From: Bacteroidota bacterium
GTDB lineage: Bacteria; Bacteroidota; Bacteroidia; Chitinophagales; Chitinophagaceae
NCBI GenBank assembly: GCA_029573235.1
Contig: JAKQGX010000037.1
Span: 62,001 to 126,000, forward strand
Direction of reading: 5' to 3'
Length of the DNA stretch: 64,000 nt
Below the pieces are notes generated by a model that was not told where the DNA came from, did not search any database, and saw only the letters and a program-made list of their open reading frames with translations. The stretch's first letter is position 1; each line of letters starts with the position of its first letter. The position numbers were made by a program, and so were the translations under genes. This document shows, piece by piece, positions 11,167 to 19,784 of this stretch.

Positions 11167-12366
11167 CTATTCCTGACAAATATTGACAATGGCAGGACTG
11201 TTATTAATTAGTAATGCTCCGCGGTTATGTACGCCTACATCGCAGTTATCGGCATTGTCGGAAGAACTACAATTGTTGATGGTTAATGATGCAGGGTCTA
11301 TATCACCCACATTAATATTTGCTTTAAATGGTACATTGATGCCCACGAAATCATTTCCACCTCCTGAAATATTCAAATAGTTAAATGTGCCCTGAGAATT
11401 TCCTCCTAAGCATAGACCTTTCCAGTATCCAGCCCCCGCCATTTTTCCTCTTATTATCACTGGCTTTGATGCCGTACCATTGATGTGGAAATTTGTGTTG
11501 CTCCCGGTAGCAAGAAGGTAACTTTCTTCTTCCATTAATAGCTCTACACCACCCTCCATAGTTACATTTTTGCGAAACTCTATAGAGTTGAAAACGAAAT
11601 AAGGAATAGGTGTTTCTTGAAAAGTTACTTCCTTGTTCACTACATTAGTAGAGTTGTGGGAATAAAGAGCTATATAGTTAGAGCCGTTATTAAGATAAGT
11701 GCTATTGCTTAAGTTGAGTGTATTGGAAAGCATCTCGCCGCTTATCATGACTGGATAAAGCGCACAGTTGGAAATCTTATTGTTGGAATATCCGGTAATG
11801 GTTGCCTCGCTTCCGTAAATGATACCAATTCCCTTGCAGTCGTTTACCGTCGTATTGGTAATGCTTGCCATACCTTCTACTCCTATTGCAATCTTAGCAT
11901 CGTAGATATAACCTGCAAACACGTCGTGGAAAAGCTCTCCATATCCTGTATTGCTGATGGTAAGATGATTGATTTTGTTTCGGCTGTCTTTACTTTGGAT
12001 GAGCAAGCCCCACCAATAAGCACCTGTATGTTCCCCCTTCATTACCACTTGTTTTGCAGCCGTACCGTTTACGGCAATAGCGGCGTCTTTATTGACTTTT
12101 AAGGAGGTGTTTTCCTTAAATTGTATGGTAACACCTTCTGTAATGGTAAGCATTGCCTGCTGAACCTCAACATCACATTCTACGATATAATCAACACCGT
12201 AAGGATTGTGATCGGTTAATACCATATCGTTTTCAATTAAGCAACTCAATACGATTGCCTTTGAATTATCTATCGGTGGCTTGTATCCTTCGTCTTTTTT
12301 CCCGCAGCTATTAAATACCACAGTAAAACCACATAATGCTAGAATGGAGCATAATTTCTTTTTCAT
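11167..12366 (-). CDS. Beta-helix lipoprotein with internal duplication
   Basis: A 399-aa lipoprotein. The start at 12366 gives a signal peptide with a lipobox (VVFNSC, Cys21). A longer frame to 12543 runs into the upstream gene and lacks a signal. After a short linker come many short beta strands with Asn/Gly ladders, such as ITEGVTIQF, LNLSNSTYLNNG and LTINNCSS, typical of right-handed parallel beta-helices. Two copies of a roughly 45-residue unit are visible: VNGTAAKQVVMKGEH...WGLLI and INGTASKPVIIRGKM...WKGLCL. No lyase or hydrolase active site was recognised. The position between two other predicted surface proteins suggests a structural or binding role at the outer membrane. Confidence 0.7.
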   Translation of the reverse strand: MKKKLCSILALCGFTVVFNSCGKKDEGYKPPIDNSKAIVLSCLIENDMVLTDHNPYGVDYIVECDVEVQQAMLTITEGVTIQFKENTSLKVNKDAAIAVNGTAAKQVVMKGEHTGAYWWGLLIQSKDSRNKINHLTISNTGYGELFHDVFAGYIYDAKIAIGVEGMASITNTTVNDCKGIGIIYGSEATITGYSNNKISNCALYPVMISGEMLSNTLNLSNSTYLNNGSNYIALYSHNSTNVVNKEVTFQETPIPYFVFNSIEFRKNVTMEGGVELLMEEESYLLATGSNTNFHINGTASKPVIIRGKMAGAGYWKGLCLGGNSQGTFNYLNISGGGNDFVGINVPFKANINVGDIDPASLTINNCSSSDNADNCDVGVHNRGALLINNSPAIVNICQE

Positions 12367-12391
12367 GATTTGATTGTTTTTTATTAAAGGA

Positions 12392-13135
12392 TTAATTACA
12401 CTTATTGATAATGATTTTAGCTGCGTTGATGGCAGCCTTTTTGTTTTTGGCATCATCGTCGCCCATATTAATGCCCACACAGAATTGCACACCTTTATGT
12501 AGTACGTACAAGTATTTATCTTTTGTATTCCATGCAGCGGCATCGCCTAAGTCTTGCACTTCTTCATATGCAATCAGAGATGAGCTGAGGGTGCCCCCAA
12601 TATTTTTTGCCGTAGTTTTTCCTGTTTCATTGGAAACGCCCATTTCATTCATCCGTTTTTTTGAAGCTTCAATCTTTTCGCTGCTCGATTTCTTGTCAAA
12701 TTCTTTATCAAGTTGTTGATTGATTTGCTCATTCAGTTCCGCTATTTCCTCTTCCGTGCGACGGCTGTAATCTCTTTTAAAGTCTTCTCTACTTTTCTTT
12801 CCAATACCGGATATTGAGAGGCGATCTCGGTCGGGGATAACTACACCCTGTACAAGAATAGTTCGCTCTGTCTGCCAGCTATACACCACTTCATGATACT
12901 GGGTATTGCGCATGACTTTATTGTATTTGATGTCTGCTTCAGAGGACGCTCTGCCAATTATACTTGCAGCTTCGTTTACGGTTAATAGTTGATCGTAACG
13001 AGTAGCATAATCCAACAGACATTTGGACTCCTCTGAATTGTCGGAGACAGTATTAACATCTGTATTTTTCTGAGGTGTACTATTGTTGCAAGACAGGAAG
13101 ACAACAAACGGCAATGCTATCAAAAGAAATTTCAT
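12392..13135 (-). CDS. Lipoprotein of unknown function
   Basis: A 247-aa protein with a lipoprotein signal (MKFLLIALPFVVFLSC, Cys16). No family recognised. The mature part has a globular N-terminal region with LLTVNEAASIIGR, a lysine/glutamate-rich helical stretch at about residues 105-160 likely to form a coiled coil (EEEIAELNEQINQQLDKEF), and a C-terminal alpha/beta region (YLYVLHKGVQFCVGINMG). The C-terminal segment looks like a binding or sensing domain, but this is only an impression. It begins 129 nt downstream of the sensor kinase gene and is followed after 25 nt by the beta-helix lipoprotein, suggesting that it heads the target part of the operon. A small hairpin (TATCAG/CTGATA, 13135-13155) touches its start codon. 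Confidence 0.6.
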   Translation of the reverse strand: MKFLLIALPFVVFLSCNNSTPQKNTDVNTVSDNSEESKCLLDYATRYDQLLTVNEAASIIGRASSEADIKYNKVMRNTQYHEVVYSWQTERTILVQGVVIPDRDRLSISGIGKKSREDFKRDYSRRTEEEIAELNEQINQQLDKEFDKKSSSEKIEASKKRMNEMGVSNETGKTTAKNIGGTLSSSLIAYEEVQDLGDAAAWNTKDKYLYVLHKGVQFCVGINMGDDDAKNKKAAINAAKIIINKCN

Positions 13136-13197
13136 ATCAGCTTTTTTTTCTGATACAAATTTCCTTTGGTCATTTACTCGATAGCTGAATGGAAAAG

Positions 13198-13215
13198 CTC
13201 ATTTTATTAAATGAG
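13198..13215. promoter_or_regulatory. Palindrome upstream of the lipoprotein gene
   Basis: The 18-nt inverted repeat CTCATTT-TATT-AAATGAG lies 63 nt before the start of the gene at 13135, in the gap after the kinase gene. It has the shape of a dimeric regulator site, and the neighbouring LuxR-type regulator would be the obvious candidate. There is no direct evidence of binding. Confidence 0.25.
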
Positions 13216-13264
13216 GGAAAACCCCTACTGGGCGAATCCGTTTATAGGAGATAGCATAGAATCA

Positions 13265-15166
13265 TTAGAGTGATCGTCTCTGCAAATCTATTTTGAGTAA
13301 TGCTACGGTGCCTTCTCCTACTTTACTATTGATGTTGAAAGCACCGCCCAGCGCTTGCAATCGTTGGCGAATGCTGAATAGCCCCTGATTTCCTTTTTCG
13401 GATTCGAAAGAAAATCCTTTACCATTGTCGGTTATTTCTATTTGAATTTCTTGCTCGGTACCGGCAAATCGAATAGTTGCAGTGGTAGCAGATGAATGTT
13501 TGATAGTATTGTTGATCAACTCTTGGATAATACGAAAGAGCATAAGTTGTGTTTGTTGATTAACTACATGGATATGGTCGAAAAGATTTTCTACTTTTAT
13601 TTGAATAATACCGGTGCCGTTAATATCAGTGGCAAATTGCTGCACAGCCTTTACCAATCCTTCTTTTTGCAAGGTAATGGGCAATAGATTGTGTGCAATA
13701 CGCCTAACATCTACATGCGTATTTTCCAAAATGTCTGAAACCTTTTGCAATTGTAAGTCCTGCTTTTCTTGCGGCATGTGTGGCAATGCTTGTAAATTCA
13801 TACGTGCAGCACCTATCATAGCAGCAACGCCATCATGTAATTCTTGAGAGATACGGTTTCGTTCACGCTCTTCGCCATTCATCCATGCTTTCAGTACAGC
13901 GTTTTCCTTTTCTTTTTCAGCTTGCGCTAGCTTGGATTTTTGCGCTTTGCGATACTGCAATATGAACAAGCCACCGCCCATTAACAATAAGGAACCTCCC
14001 ACCAACAAGAGTCGCATCTTCGCTCTGTTCTTTTCAATTTCTAATTCTTTTTCTGCAATAAGACGTTCTTTTTTTTCTGTTTCATATTTTTCTCTTACAT
14101 CTTGCACCGCTAAAAGATTTTTGTCAGATAGCAGTGTGTCCACTAGTGCTAACATATTTCTGTATTGTACTGCTGCGTTTTTATAATCATTCAATTCATA
14201 AGATGCATCCGCTGCAATCTTATAAAGCCTGGAAAGCGACTTGTAGTTATTGACGGATATATTTAGTTGTATGCTTTCATTGGCAGCAGTTAAAGCTTCT
14301 TTATATTTTTTTTGTTTCAGCAAAATCTTGGCATACGATTCATAAGCAGTTGCCAAATATTCATTGTCGGATAGTTGCGCTCCAATTTTTATGCTTTCTG
14401 CAGCATAATAAGATGCACTATCAAATGACTGAAGTTCAGCGTAGGCTTCCGTTAATAGTGAAGTACCTGCACTCATGGTGTATAAGTCTTCATTGATTGT
14501 TGCATTCTTCAGTGATGTGAGCCCCCATTTTTTCGCTTCGGTGAAATCTTCTTTACGCATAAAGCATTCACCTATGTTTACAGAAGCGATACCTGCCAAT
14601 TGCCCACTATTTATTTTCAGAGCTATGTTATAAGCCTGCATATAGCTTTCTAGAGCACGCTTATCATCTTTAATGTCCACATATACGCCTCCGATATTCG
14701 AATAGTTTTCTGCGAGCAATAGGCTGTCGTTAATATTAAGAATATATTCTCTCGCTTTTTGAAAGTTCACTAAAGCAGCGTCAGTAGCAGCGCCATTGAT
14801 GTAAGCAGTGCCTATGAGATTATATATTACCGCAAGGTTGTAAGGTTCGCTTGACGCTTTTTCTATAGCAATACGACTGTAATGTATGATAGAGTCATCT
14901 TGTCCGTGAAAGAAATACGACCTCAGTAAATATCCATGCAACGTGCCAATGTAATCTTTGTATTTTTTGTTTTCAGCTAATGCTATGGCTTCTTTATATA
15001 GCTGATCGCATTCTTCATTTCCACTCTTGTCGCAATCTATTGCTTTGTCCACTATTTCTTTCAGGTCTTTAGGAGCATCGTCAAAAGTGGGACGTTTTGT
15101 CTTTTGCCCCAATGACACGAAGACGAAACAAAACCAAAATATACTGAACAGGAAAATCTTTTGCAT
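13265..15166 (-). CDS. TPR-containing sensor histidine kinase (HisKA_3 family)
   Basis: A 633-aa membrane kinase. The ATG at 15166 starts a signal peptide (MQKIFLFSIFWFC to GQK) and leaves 10 nt after the regulator gene; a longer frame would overlap it. Residues about 25-350 are tetratricopeptide-type helical repeats in the periplasm. A single membrane segment lies near 384-402, followed by a short coiled coil. The dimerisation helix contains the phospho-accepting His444 (in ELHDGVAAMIG), as in NarX/DesK-type kinases. The ATPase domain shows the N box (ELINNTIKHS), DNGKGF and GLFSIRQR. It should phosphorylate the regulator encoded just upstream. The ligand is unknown; the downstream surface genes are likely targets. 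Confidence 0.88.
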   Translation of the reverse strand: MQKIFLFSIFWFCFVFVSLGQKTKRPTFDDAPKDLKEIVDKAIDCDKSGNEECDQLYKEAIALAENKKYKDYIGTLHGYLLRSYFFHGQDDSIIHYSRIAIEKASSEPYNLAVIYNLIGTAYINGAATDAALVNFQKAREYILNINDSLLLAENYSNIGGVYVDIKDDKRALESYMQAYNIALKINSGQLAGIASVNIGECFMRKEDFTEAKKWGLTSLKNATINEDLYTMSAGTSLLTEAYAELQSFDSASYYAAESIKIGAQLSDNEYLATAYESYAKILLKQKKYKEALTAANESIQLNISVNNYKSLSRLYKIAADASYELNDYKNAAVQYRNMLALVDTLLSDKNLLAVQDVREKYETEKKERLIAEKELEIEKNRAKMRLLLVGGSLLLMGGGLFILQYRKAQKSKLAQAEKEKENAVLKAWMNGEERERNRISQELHDGVAAMIGAARMNLQALPHMPQEKQDLQLQKVSDILENTHVDVRRIAHNLLPITLQKEGLVKAVQQFATDINGTGIIQIKVENLFDHIHVVNQQTQLMLFRIIQELINNTIKHSSATTATIRFAGTEQEIQIEITDNGKGFSFESEKGNQGLFSIRQRLQALGGAFNINSKVGEGTVALLKIDLQRRSL

Positions 15167-15176
15167 GTGTTGAATA

Positions 15177-15797
15177 TTAACTGTCAATAATGCCTAGCAG
15201 TATAACTTTCTTCACCAAGCCGGCTACATTTTTTACGTCCATTTTTAGCATGATATTGGCTCTGTGGTTTTCTACTGTTTTTTCTGAGATAAAAAGTTCT
15301 TGTGCAATTTCTTTATTTGTCTTTTCCGAGACAATAAGTTTTACAATCTCAATTTCTCTTTCGCTAAGTTTATTTTTTTGCCCTAATACTTCATTTTCAA
15401 AAACAGCTACTTTTGCTTTACTGCTGTAGTAATTCTCATCGTTCTTGACGGCATTCAGTGCATTGATAATTTCAGTTCGGTCATCGCTTTTCAATAAGAA
15501 GCCGTTAAATCCTGCATGAATACATGATTTGATAGTGGCAGTATCTCCAAAACTTGTCAATGCAATTACCTTAACACCGTTACTCGTTTCCCTTATTAAG
15601 GGCAATATTTCTCTGCCATCTGCATTTCCAAAATTGATGTCTAAAAATATGACGTCTATCGGGTGCTTGGTCAAATAACGTTTCAACTCCACGTAGTTTA
15701 CTGCCTTATAAACAGCATCCACCATATCGATAGTGCTAAGAAGTGTTTCCAAGCCATCTAATACTAAGAAGTGATCGTCAGCTATTAATACGTTCAT
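15177..15797 (-). CDS. LuxR-family two-component response regulator
   Basis: A 206-aa DNA-binding regulator. The receiver domain (about residues 1-120) has the acidic pocket Asp7/Asp8, the phosphorylation site Asp53 (VIFLDINFG), a conserved T/S in ALTSFGD and a Lys in FLLKSDD. The C-terminal LuxR/GerE helix-turn-helix contains KLSEREIEIVKLI, TNKEIAQELFISEKTVENHRANI and a final LLGIIDS. The ATG at 15797 fits the receiver fold; two TTG codons just before it are ignored. It is the first gene of a minus-strand run and its partner kinase follows 10 nt later. A TATCTTGA element at 15820-15827, 22 nt upstream, is a possible -7 promoter box. Confidence 0.92.
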   Translation of the reverse strand: MNVLIADDHFLVLDGLETLLSTIDMVDAVYKAVNYVELKRYLTKHPIDVIFLDINFGNADGREILPLIRETSNGVKVIALTSFGDTATIKSCIHAGFNGFLLKSDDRTEIINALNAVKNDENYYSSKAKVAVFENEVLGQKNKLSEREIEIVKLIVSEKTNKEIAQELFISEKTVENHRANIMLKMDVKNVAGLVKKVILLGIIDS

Positions 15798-15934
15798 CAA
15801 CAATAGTGGTTAACCTTGCTCAAGATAAAAAATTGTTTTGCAGAATAGTCGAGAAAACACAAGAGCTGCTTTCTTTTCTTATTACAGACAACAACATCAA
15901 CATATCTTCCTGTTTTTTTCTATTATTATCCCTT

Positions 15935-18463
15935 TTACCACTCCGTATCCATACTGGCTTGCCCCAACGACAATGAGATAAGGCTGTTGGTAGAAATGCC
16001 CAATCGGATAGCGCCAATAGCTTGCCCCAGGCTGTTCCATCCTCTTACATAATCCACCCTGAAGAATCGGTAAATACTATATCCCAGATTGTCTAATCCT
16101 ACAAATGCTTCTATATGGTAGCTATGAGGGTTTACATAATAGGCATTGCTGCCGGTTACCAAATACCAAGAAAGTTTTCTGAAGAGTGGAATTTTATTGG
16201 TCAAGAATCCTCGCAACTGCCATTCGATATGTGCCTCGCCATAGAGTGGAGCATCATTACTAAAATGATAATATGGCGCCACCTGAAATCCTTCTAAATA
16301 AGAAGTGGCAACACCTAATTGGTTTCCTTTGATATGGTTCAAATCGGGAATGCTCACGTAGTGCCGGTTGAGAAAGCCACCGGTAGCTAAGTGGAAGCCG
16401 AGATTTCCGGCTAGTCGCATTGGGAAATCATTACGAACACTGAACCGCCACTTGTCAAAATCGGTTTTGCTACCCAAGAAGCCAGGGATGCCTTTCGTAT
16501 AGCTAATGGTAAATGTGGGTAAGCTACTACCCAGTGGGCGCAGGTAATCCGGGTATTTGACATAGGTATAGCCCGGTTGATAGGAGACACTCAGATGCAG
16601 AATGGTGGCGTAGTGTGCACTCCAATTGTATCCGGTGAGCTCGGTGGGAATATTGTCGGAAATGTACCCCACGTTGCTTTTGGCAAAAGAACGAAAATCA
16701 GTATTCTGCAAAGGAGTACGATAATAATACGCGAACTGACCGCTGAGTTTGAGTCCATTGCCAAAGTTTCTGTCAACGAAGAATTGTCCTCCGGTTCGTT
16801 CGTATATCTTAAGGTAGTTTTTTCGATAAAACAAGGTACTGATACTGTTGTAGAGCGGTAGTATGGGGTTGTGTGGGCTAAACTGGAAAACATATTTGCC
16901 ACCTTCAATGCCCCATTTCCAATATCGTCCCAACCACTCTTTGTTGGCTATGGTATAACTCAATCGTAAGATGCCGTTTAGGTGATTATTGGTAAATCCA
17001 TAACGAACACCAGTAATCGCATCCAGTTGGCGAAAAGAATCCACTTTATATCGCATCCCGATTTTGGGTGCCACATTCCAGCCTTCCACCGAATTAAAAT
17101 TGACCAATCCACTTAAGGCTGCATTGGTTTGCAGGTTGAATTTATTGGAGGAGCCGCGGTAGGTATAGCCTGTAGTCAACAAGCTGGTAATATGAAATCG
17201 ATTATTTCTTTTGCGCATTGAGTCTAACCTGCGTGGGTCTTCTGCTGCCATGCGTATGCTGTCTTTTCGCAAGAAGTCCATCAACTCTTCTTCTTCTAAA
17301 GGTATGGGGCGGTATTGATTCCAATACAGGCTGTCTTTTTTATTGGCACCTTTATCGTATTCACTCACTATTTTTTTGCTAAACAACGAATCAGGAATTT
17401 GCGTGTTCATTCGTTGGTTGTCGTACACGGTAATAACGTTGCCCGTTAAGTCGAAACCCATCAACGGCAAACTGAAAAAAATACCTTGTTGCTTTATCAC
17501 CAATTCGTCTTTTTGGAGGGGTATATAGGATTGCAAGACACGGAGGGTATCGACCACTTGAATATTCGCTTTGGCGGTAGCATATACATTTAGACTGTGA
17601 ATGCTCCAGGCTTCATCCACTATGTAGAGCACACCGGTGAATAAGGGCTCGTACAAGCGTTTCGGCATAAAAGATATTTTATAAATAGTATGTTCTCCTT
17701 CTTTAAAGTCCCCTTCCAATTTGTACTTGTAGTAATGGAAAGCCCCATCGTTGATAGGTGATATCATACCCCTTGGTGCCATCTGAGATGAGATATCGAT
17801 ATTGTTCTGATAAAAATTGATGACCTCCGGAAATTGCGAAAAGCCAAGACCGTTTGGATTGCCACTTTCACGTACGGAATGAATGATAGTTTTTTCTTTC
17901 CCGCCTTTCGCATAATACGTTGCATATTCCTCAAACTGGCTGATGATGCCTTTGCCACTACTATCAAGCCCCATGTCTGCACCAGTAATTTTTTGCCCTA
18001 AAATAGCGTCGGGCATTTTCCGATTACGCACAACGGCTTTGGCATATATATCCGTTTGGAAAGATTGGATTTGATTGAGGTGAAACACCCTTCGAGCGAT
18101 TACCTTCCGCATGATATACTTTGCCGGATCGTCGGTAGATTTCACCACGTATTCTTTCATTTCAAGGGCTTCTTCTTTTAATGAAAAATCTTTTATTAAT
18201 ACTTCCTCAGCACCGATGCTGACGGATGCAGTAGTTTGTTGAAATCCCATATATTGGGCTACTACCTTGTGGTTGCCACCAGATAAGGTTAAAGAATATT
18301 CGCCGGATACATTGGCGCTGGTGCCCATAGTAGTGCCTTTAATGTACACAATAGCAAAGGGCAATGGCTCTCCTTTTTGATCCGTAATCTTACCTTTTAA
18401 TGTAGCAGCAATCGTTGGGAATACCAGCACTTGTAATAAGAGTAGTACAATGAAAGTTCTCAT
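15935..18463 (-). CDS. DUF5686 / CarboxypepD_reg-like outer-membrane protein
   Basis: An 842-aa exported protein. The start at 18463 opens a signal peptide (MRTFIVLLLL to AAT); the longer frame to 18541 adds nothing recognisable. Residues about 22-105 form a carboxypeptidase-regulatory-like beta-sandwich (GKITDQKGEPLPFAIVYIKG, SGEYSLTL). The rest matches the DUF5686 family: a soluble section with KVIARR and FMPKRLYEPLF, then a C-terminal series of amphipathic strands consistent with an outer-membrane barrel. The molecular role of the family is not established; the architecture resembles TonB-system-linked proteins without a plug. It stands alone between the regulator gene and a divergent DUF389 gene, with 137 nt and 283 nt of spacer. 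Confidence 0.82.
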   Translation of the reverse strand: MRTFIVLLLLQVLVFPTIAATLKGKITDQKGEPLPFAIVYIKGTTMGTSANVSGEYSLTLSGGNHKVVAQYMGFQQTTASVSIGAEEVLIKDFSLKEEALEMKEYVVKSTDDPAKYIMRKVIARRVFHLNQIQSFQTDIYAKAVVRNRKMPDAILGQKITGADMGLDSSGKGIISQFEEYATYYAKGGKEKTIIHSVRESGNPNGLGFSQFPEVINFYQNNIDISSQMAPRGMISPINDGAFHYYKYKLEGDFKEGEHTIYKISFMPKRLYEPLFTGVLYIVDEAWSIHSLNVYATAKANIQVVDTLRVLQSYIPLQKDELVIKQQGIFFSLPLMGFDLTGNVITVYDNQRMNTQIPDSLFSKKIVSEYDKGANKKDSLYWNQYRPIPLEEEELMDFLRKDSIRMAAEDPRRLDSMRKRNNRFHITSLLTTGYTYRGSSNKFNLQTNAALSGLVNFNSVEGWNVAPKIGMRYKVDSFRQLDAITGVRYGFTNNHLNGILRLSYTIANKEWLGRYWKWGIEGGKYVFQFSPHNPILPLYNSISTLFYRKNYLKIYERTGGQFFVDRNFGNGLKLSGQFAYYYRTPLQNTDFRSFAKSNVGYISDNIPTELTGYNWSAHYATILHLSVSYQPGYTYVKYPDYLRPLGSSLPTFTISYTKGIPGFLGSKTDFDKWRFSVRNDFPMRLAGNLGFHLATGGFLNRHYVSIPDLNHIKGNQLGVATSYLEGFQVAPYYHFSNDAPLYGEAHIEWQLRGFLTNKIPLFRKLSWYLVTGSNAYYVNPHSYHIEAFVGLDNLGYSIYRFFRVDYVRGWNSLGQAIGAIRLGISTNSLISLSLGQASMDTEW

Positions 18464-18722
18464 GAAATAGAAATACGGTTTGAATATACGGCAGCCGGTT
18501 AGAATAGAAAAATGAAACGCGTACTTTGGGAGATGTACCACGATGGATGAGAATACAAATACTTCTTAAAAGAAGAAGCGATATTATATCCCTCATTGCA
18601 TTGACACTAGTAATGTTTGTAAGAACGAAAACCTTCTCTTCGAATCGTGAGTATTATTTTTTGGGATACTAAGTACAGCTCATTTTTTTGACGCTATTTT
18701 CCTTTCATTTGGTTCTAAAAAA

Positions 18723-18730
18723 TATCTTTG
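18723..18730 (+). promoter_or_regulatory. -7 promoter element of the DUF389 gene
   Basis: TATCTTTG is a perfect match to the Bacteroidota TAnnTTTG element, 16 nt before the ATG at 18747. No good TTG -33 box is found at the usual distance; TTTC at 18698-18701 is the closest. Confidence 0.5.
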
Positions 18731-18746
18731 AAACAAATAGCAGGCA

Positions 18747-19601
18747 ATGGCAAAATTGAATGTAATAAGGAGGTATTTAGGACTTCAGTTTCATATACAA
18801 AGCGAAGAGGACTTCAACGGAATCTACAATGAGGTTTTGGATGGTGTTGTGATGAAGGGCGCAAATCTTTGGGTGCTGGGCATCGCAATGATAATGGCTT
18901 GTATTGGGCTCACGACCAATTCCATTAGTGCGGTTATTGGTGCCATGCTCATTTCACCCTTAATGGGTCCCATTATTGGATTTTCTTTTGGTCTTGCCAT
19001 CAATGATACAAACCTGCGAAGAAGAGGCATCCAAAACTGGTTGGTGATGACAATGGTAAGCCTGCTTGCGGCTACACTGTTCTTTCTCCTAAATCCTTTT
19101 GATAACAGTACCGAAATGTTGGAAGCTTTTAAGAAGGCAAGCATCTTTGACATTGCACTGGCGTTCTTTGGTGGCATGGCAGGCTTTATTGGTATCTTAA
19201 AAAAAGAAGGCGTAAAAATTATTGCAGGTGTAGCTGTAGCCACCGCTTGTATGCCTCCTGTTTGCACTGCAGCTTATGGGTTAGCTCATGGTAATTTTAG
19301 CATTTTTATCGGGGGCTTCTATTTTTATTTTATCAATTGTTTGTTTATAGGATGGGCTACTTTTTTATTGACCAGATATTTGAAGATTCAAAAGATTGAT
19401 AACAACAAAAACTTGAGTAAGAAAAGTATAGTGCTATGGGATGTATTAATTGTATTGATGATGATACCCGGTATTTACATCGCGTATCAAAAATGGAAAA
19501 TGGAGGAGGGTAAAACGGCACCACTTACCGAAAAGCAAAAAATAGAAATGCTGGAAAAGAGGATAGAACGATTGGAAGCGGAGCAAAAAATGATGAAGTA
19601 A
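18747..19601 (+). CDS. DUF389 integral membrane protein
   Basis: A 284-aa inner-membrane protein of the DUF389 family. About seven hydrophobic segments run from residue 40 to 245. The family pattern of small residues and Asn/Ser is clear: NSISAVIGAMLISPLMGPIIG in the first hairpin, then GGMAGFIGI and VAVATACMPPVCTAAYG. The last 40 residues are a charged coiled coil (EKQKIEMLEKRIERLEAEQ) facing the cytoplasm. The substrate and function of this family are not established; a transporter is plausible. It has its own promoter element and is followed after 183 nt by the ClC gene, so an operon is uncertain. Confidence 0.85.
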   Translation: MAKLNVIRRYLGLQFHIQSEEDFNGIYNEVLDGVVMKGANLWVLGIAMIMACIGLTTNSISAVIGAMLISPLMGPIIGFSFGLAINDTNLRRRGIQNWLVMTMVSLLAATLFFLLNPFDNSTEMLEAFKKASIFDIALAFFGGMAGFIGILKKEGVKIIAGVAVATACMPPVCTAAYGLAHGNFSIFIGGFYFYFINCLFIGWATFLLTRYLKIQKIDNNKNLSKKSIVLWDVLIVLMMIPGIYIAYQKWKMEEGKTAPLTEKQKIEMLEKRIERLEAEQKMMK

Positions 19602-19761
19602 TTGACAGGAATCACTACAAGGGAGCAATGTCGTTCAATGCACATCGGCAGCACATTATGATACAACTTAATAGGGTTATTAATGCACTTTGTTGAGCCA
19701 ATATCAACGAAGTAATATCATTCTTCACATAAGCGTGATCCCTTTTTTCTTGGATTCAGCC

Positions 19762-19769
19762 TACCTTTA
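19762..19769 (+). promoter_or_regulatory. -7-like element of the ClC gene
   Basis: TACCTTTA, one base off TAnnTTTG, lies 15 nt before the ATG at 19785. No TTG box is seen at the expected upstream distance. Confidence 0.35.
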
Positions 19770-19784
19770 TCCTTTATTGTTGAC

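Noticed and set aside
12367-12543. N-terminal extension of the beta-helix lipoprotein
   Set aside because: It lies within the upstream lipoprotein coding region and would bury the lipoprotein signal that begins at 12366.
18464-18541. N-terminal extension of the DUF5686 protein
   Set aside because: The signal peptide begins at the ATG at 18463; the extra residues would precede it and show no homology.
18640-18655. CTTCGAATC resembling a tRNA T-loop
   Set aside because: No acceptor stem, anticodon arm or CCA end can be formed around it.
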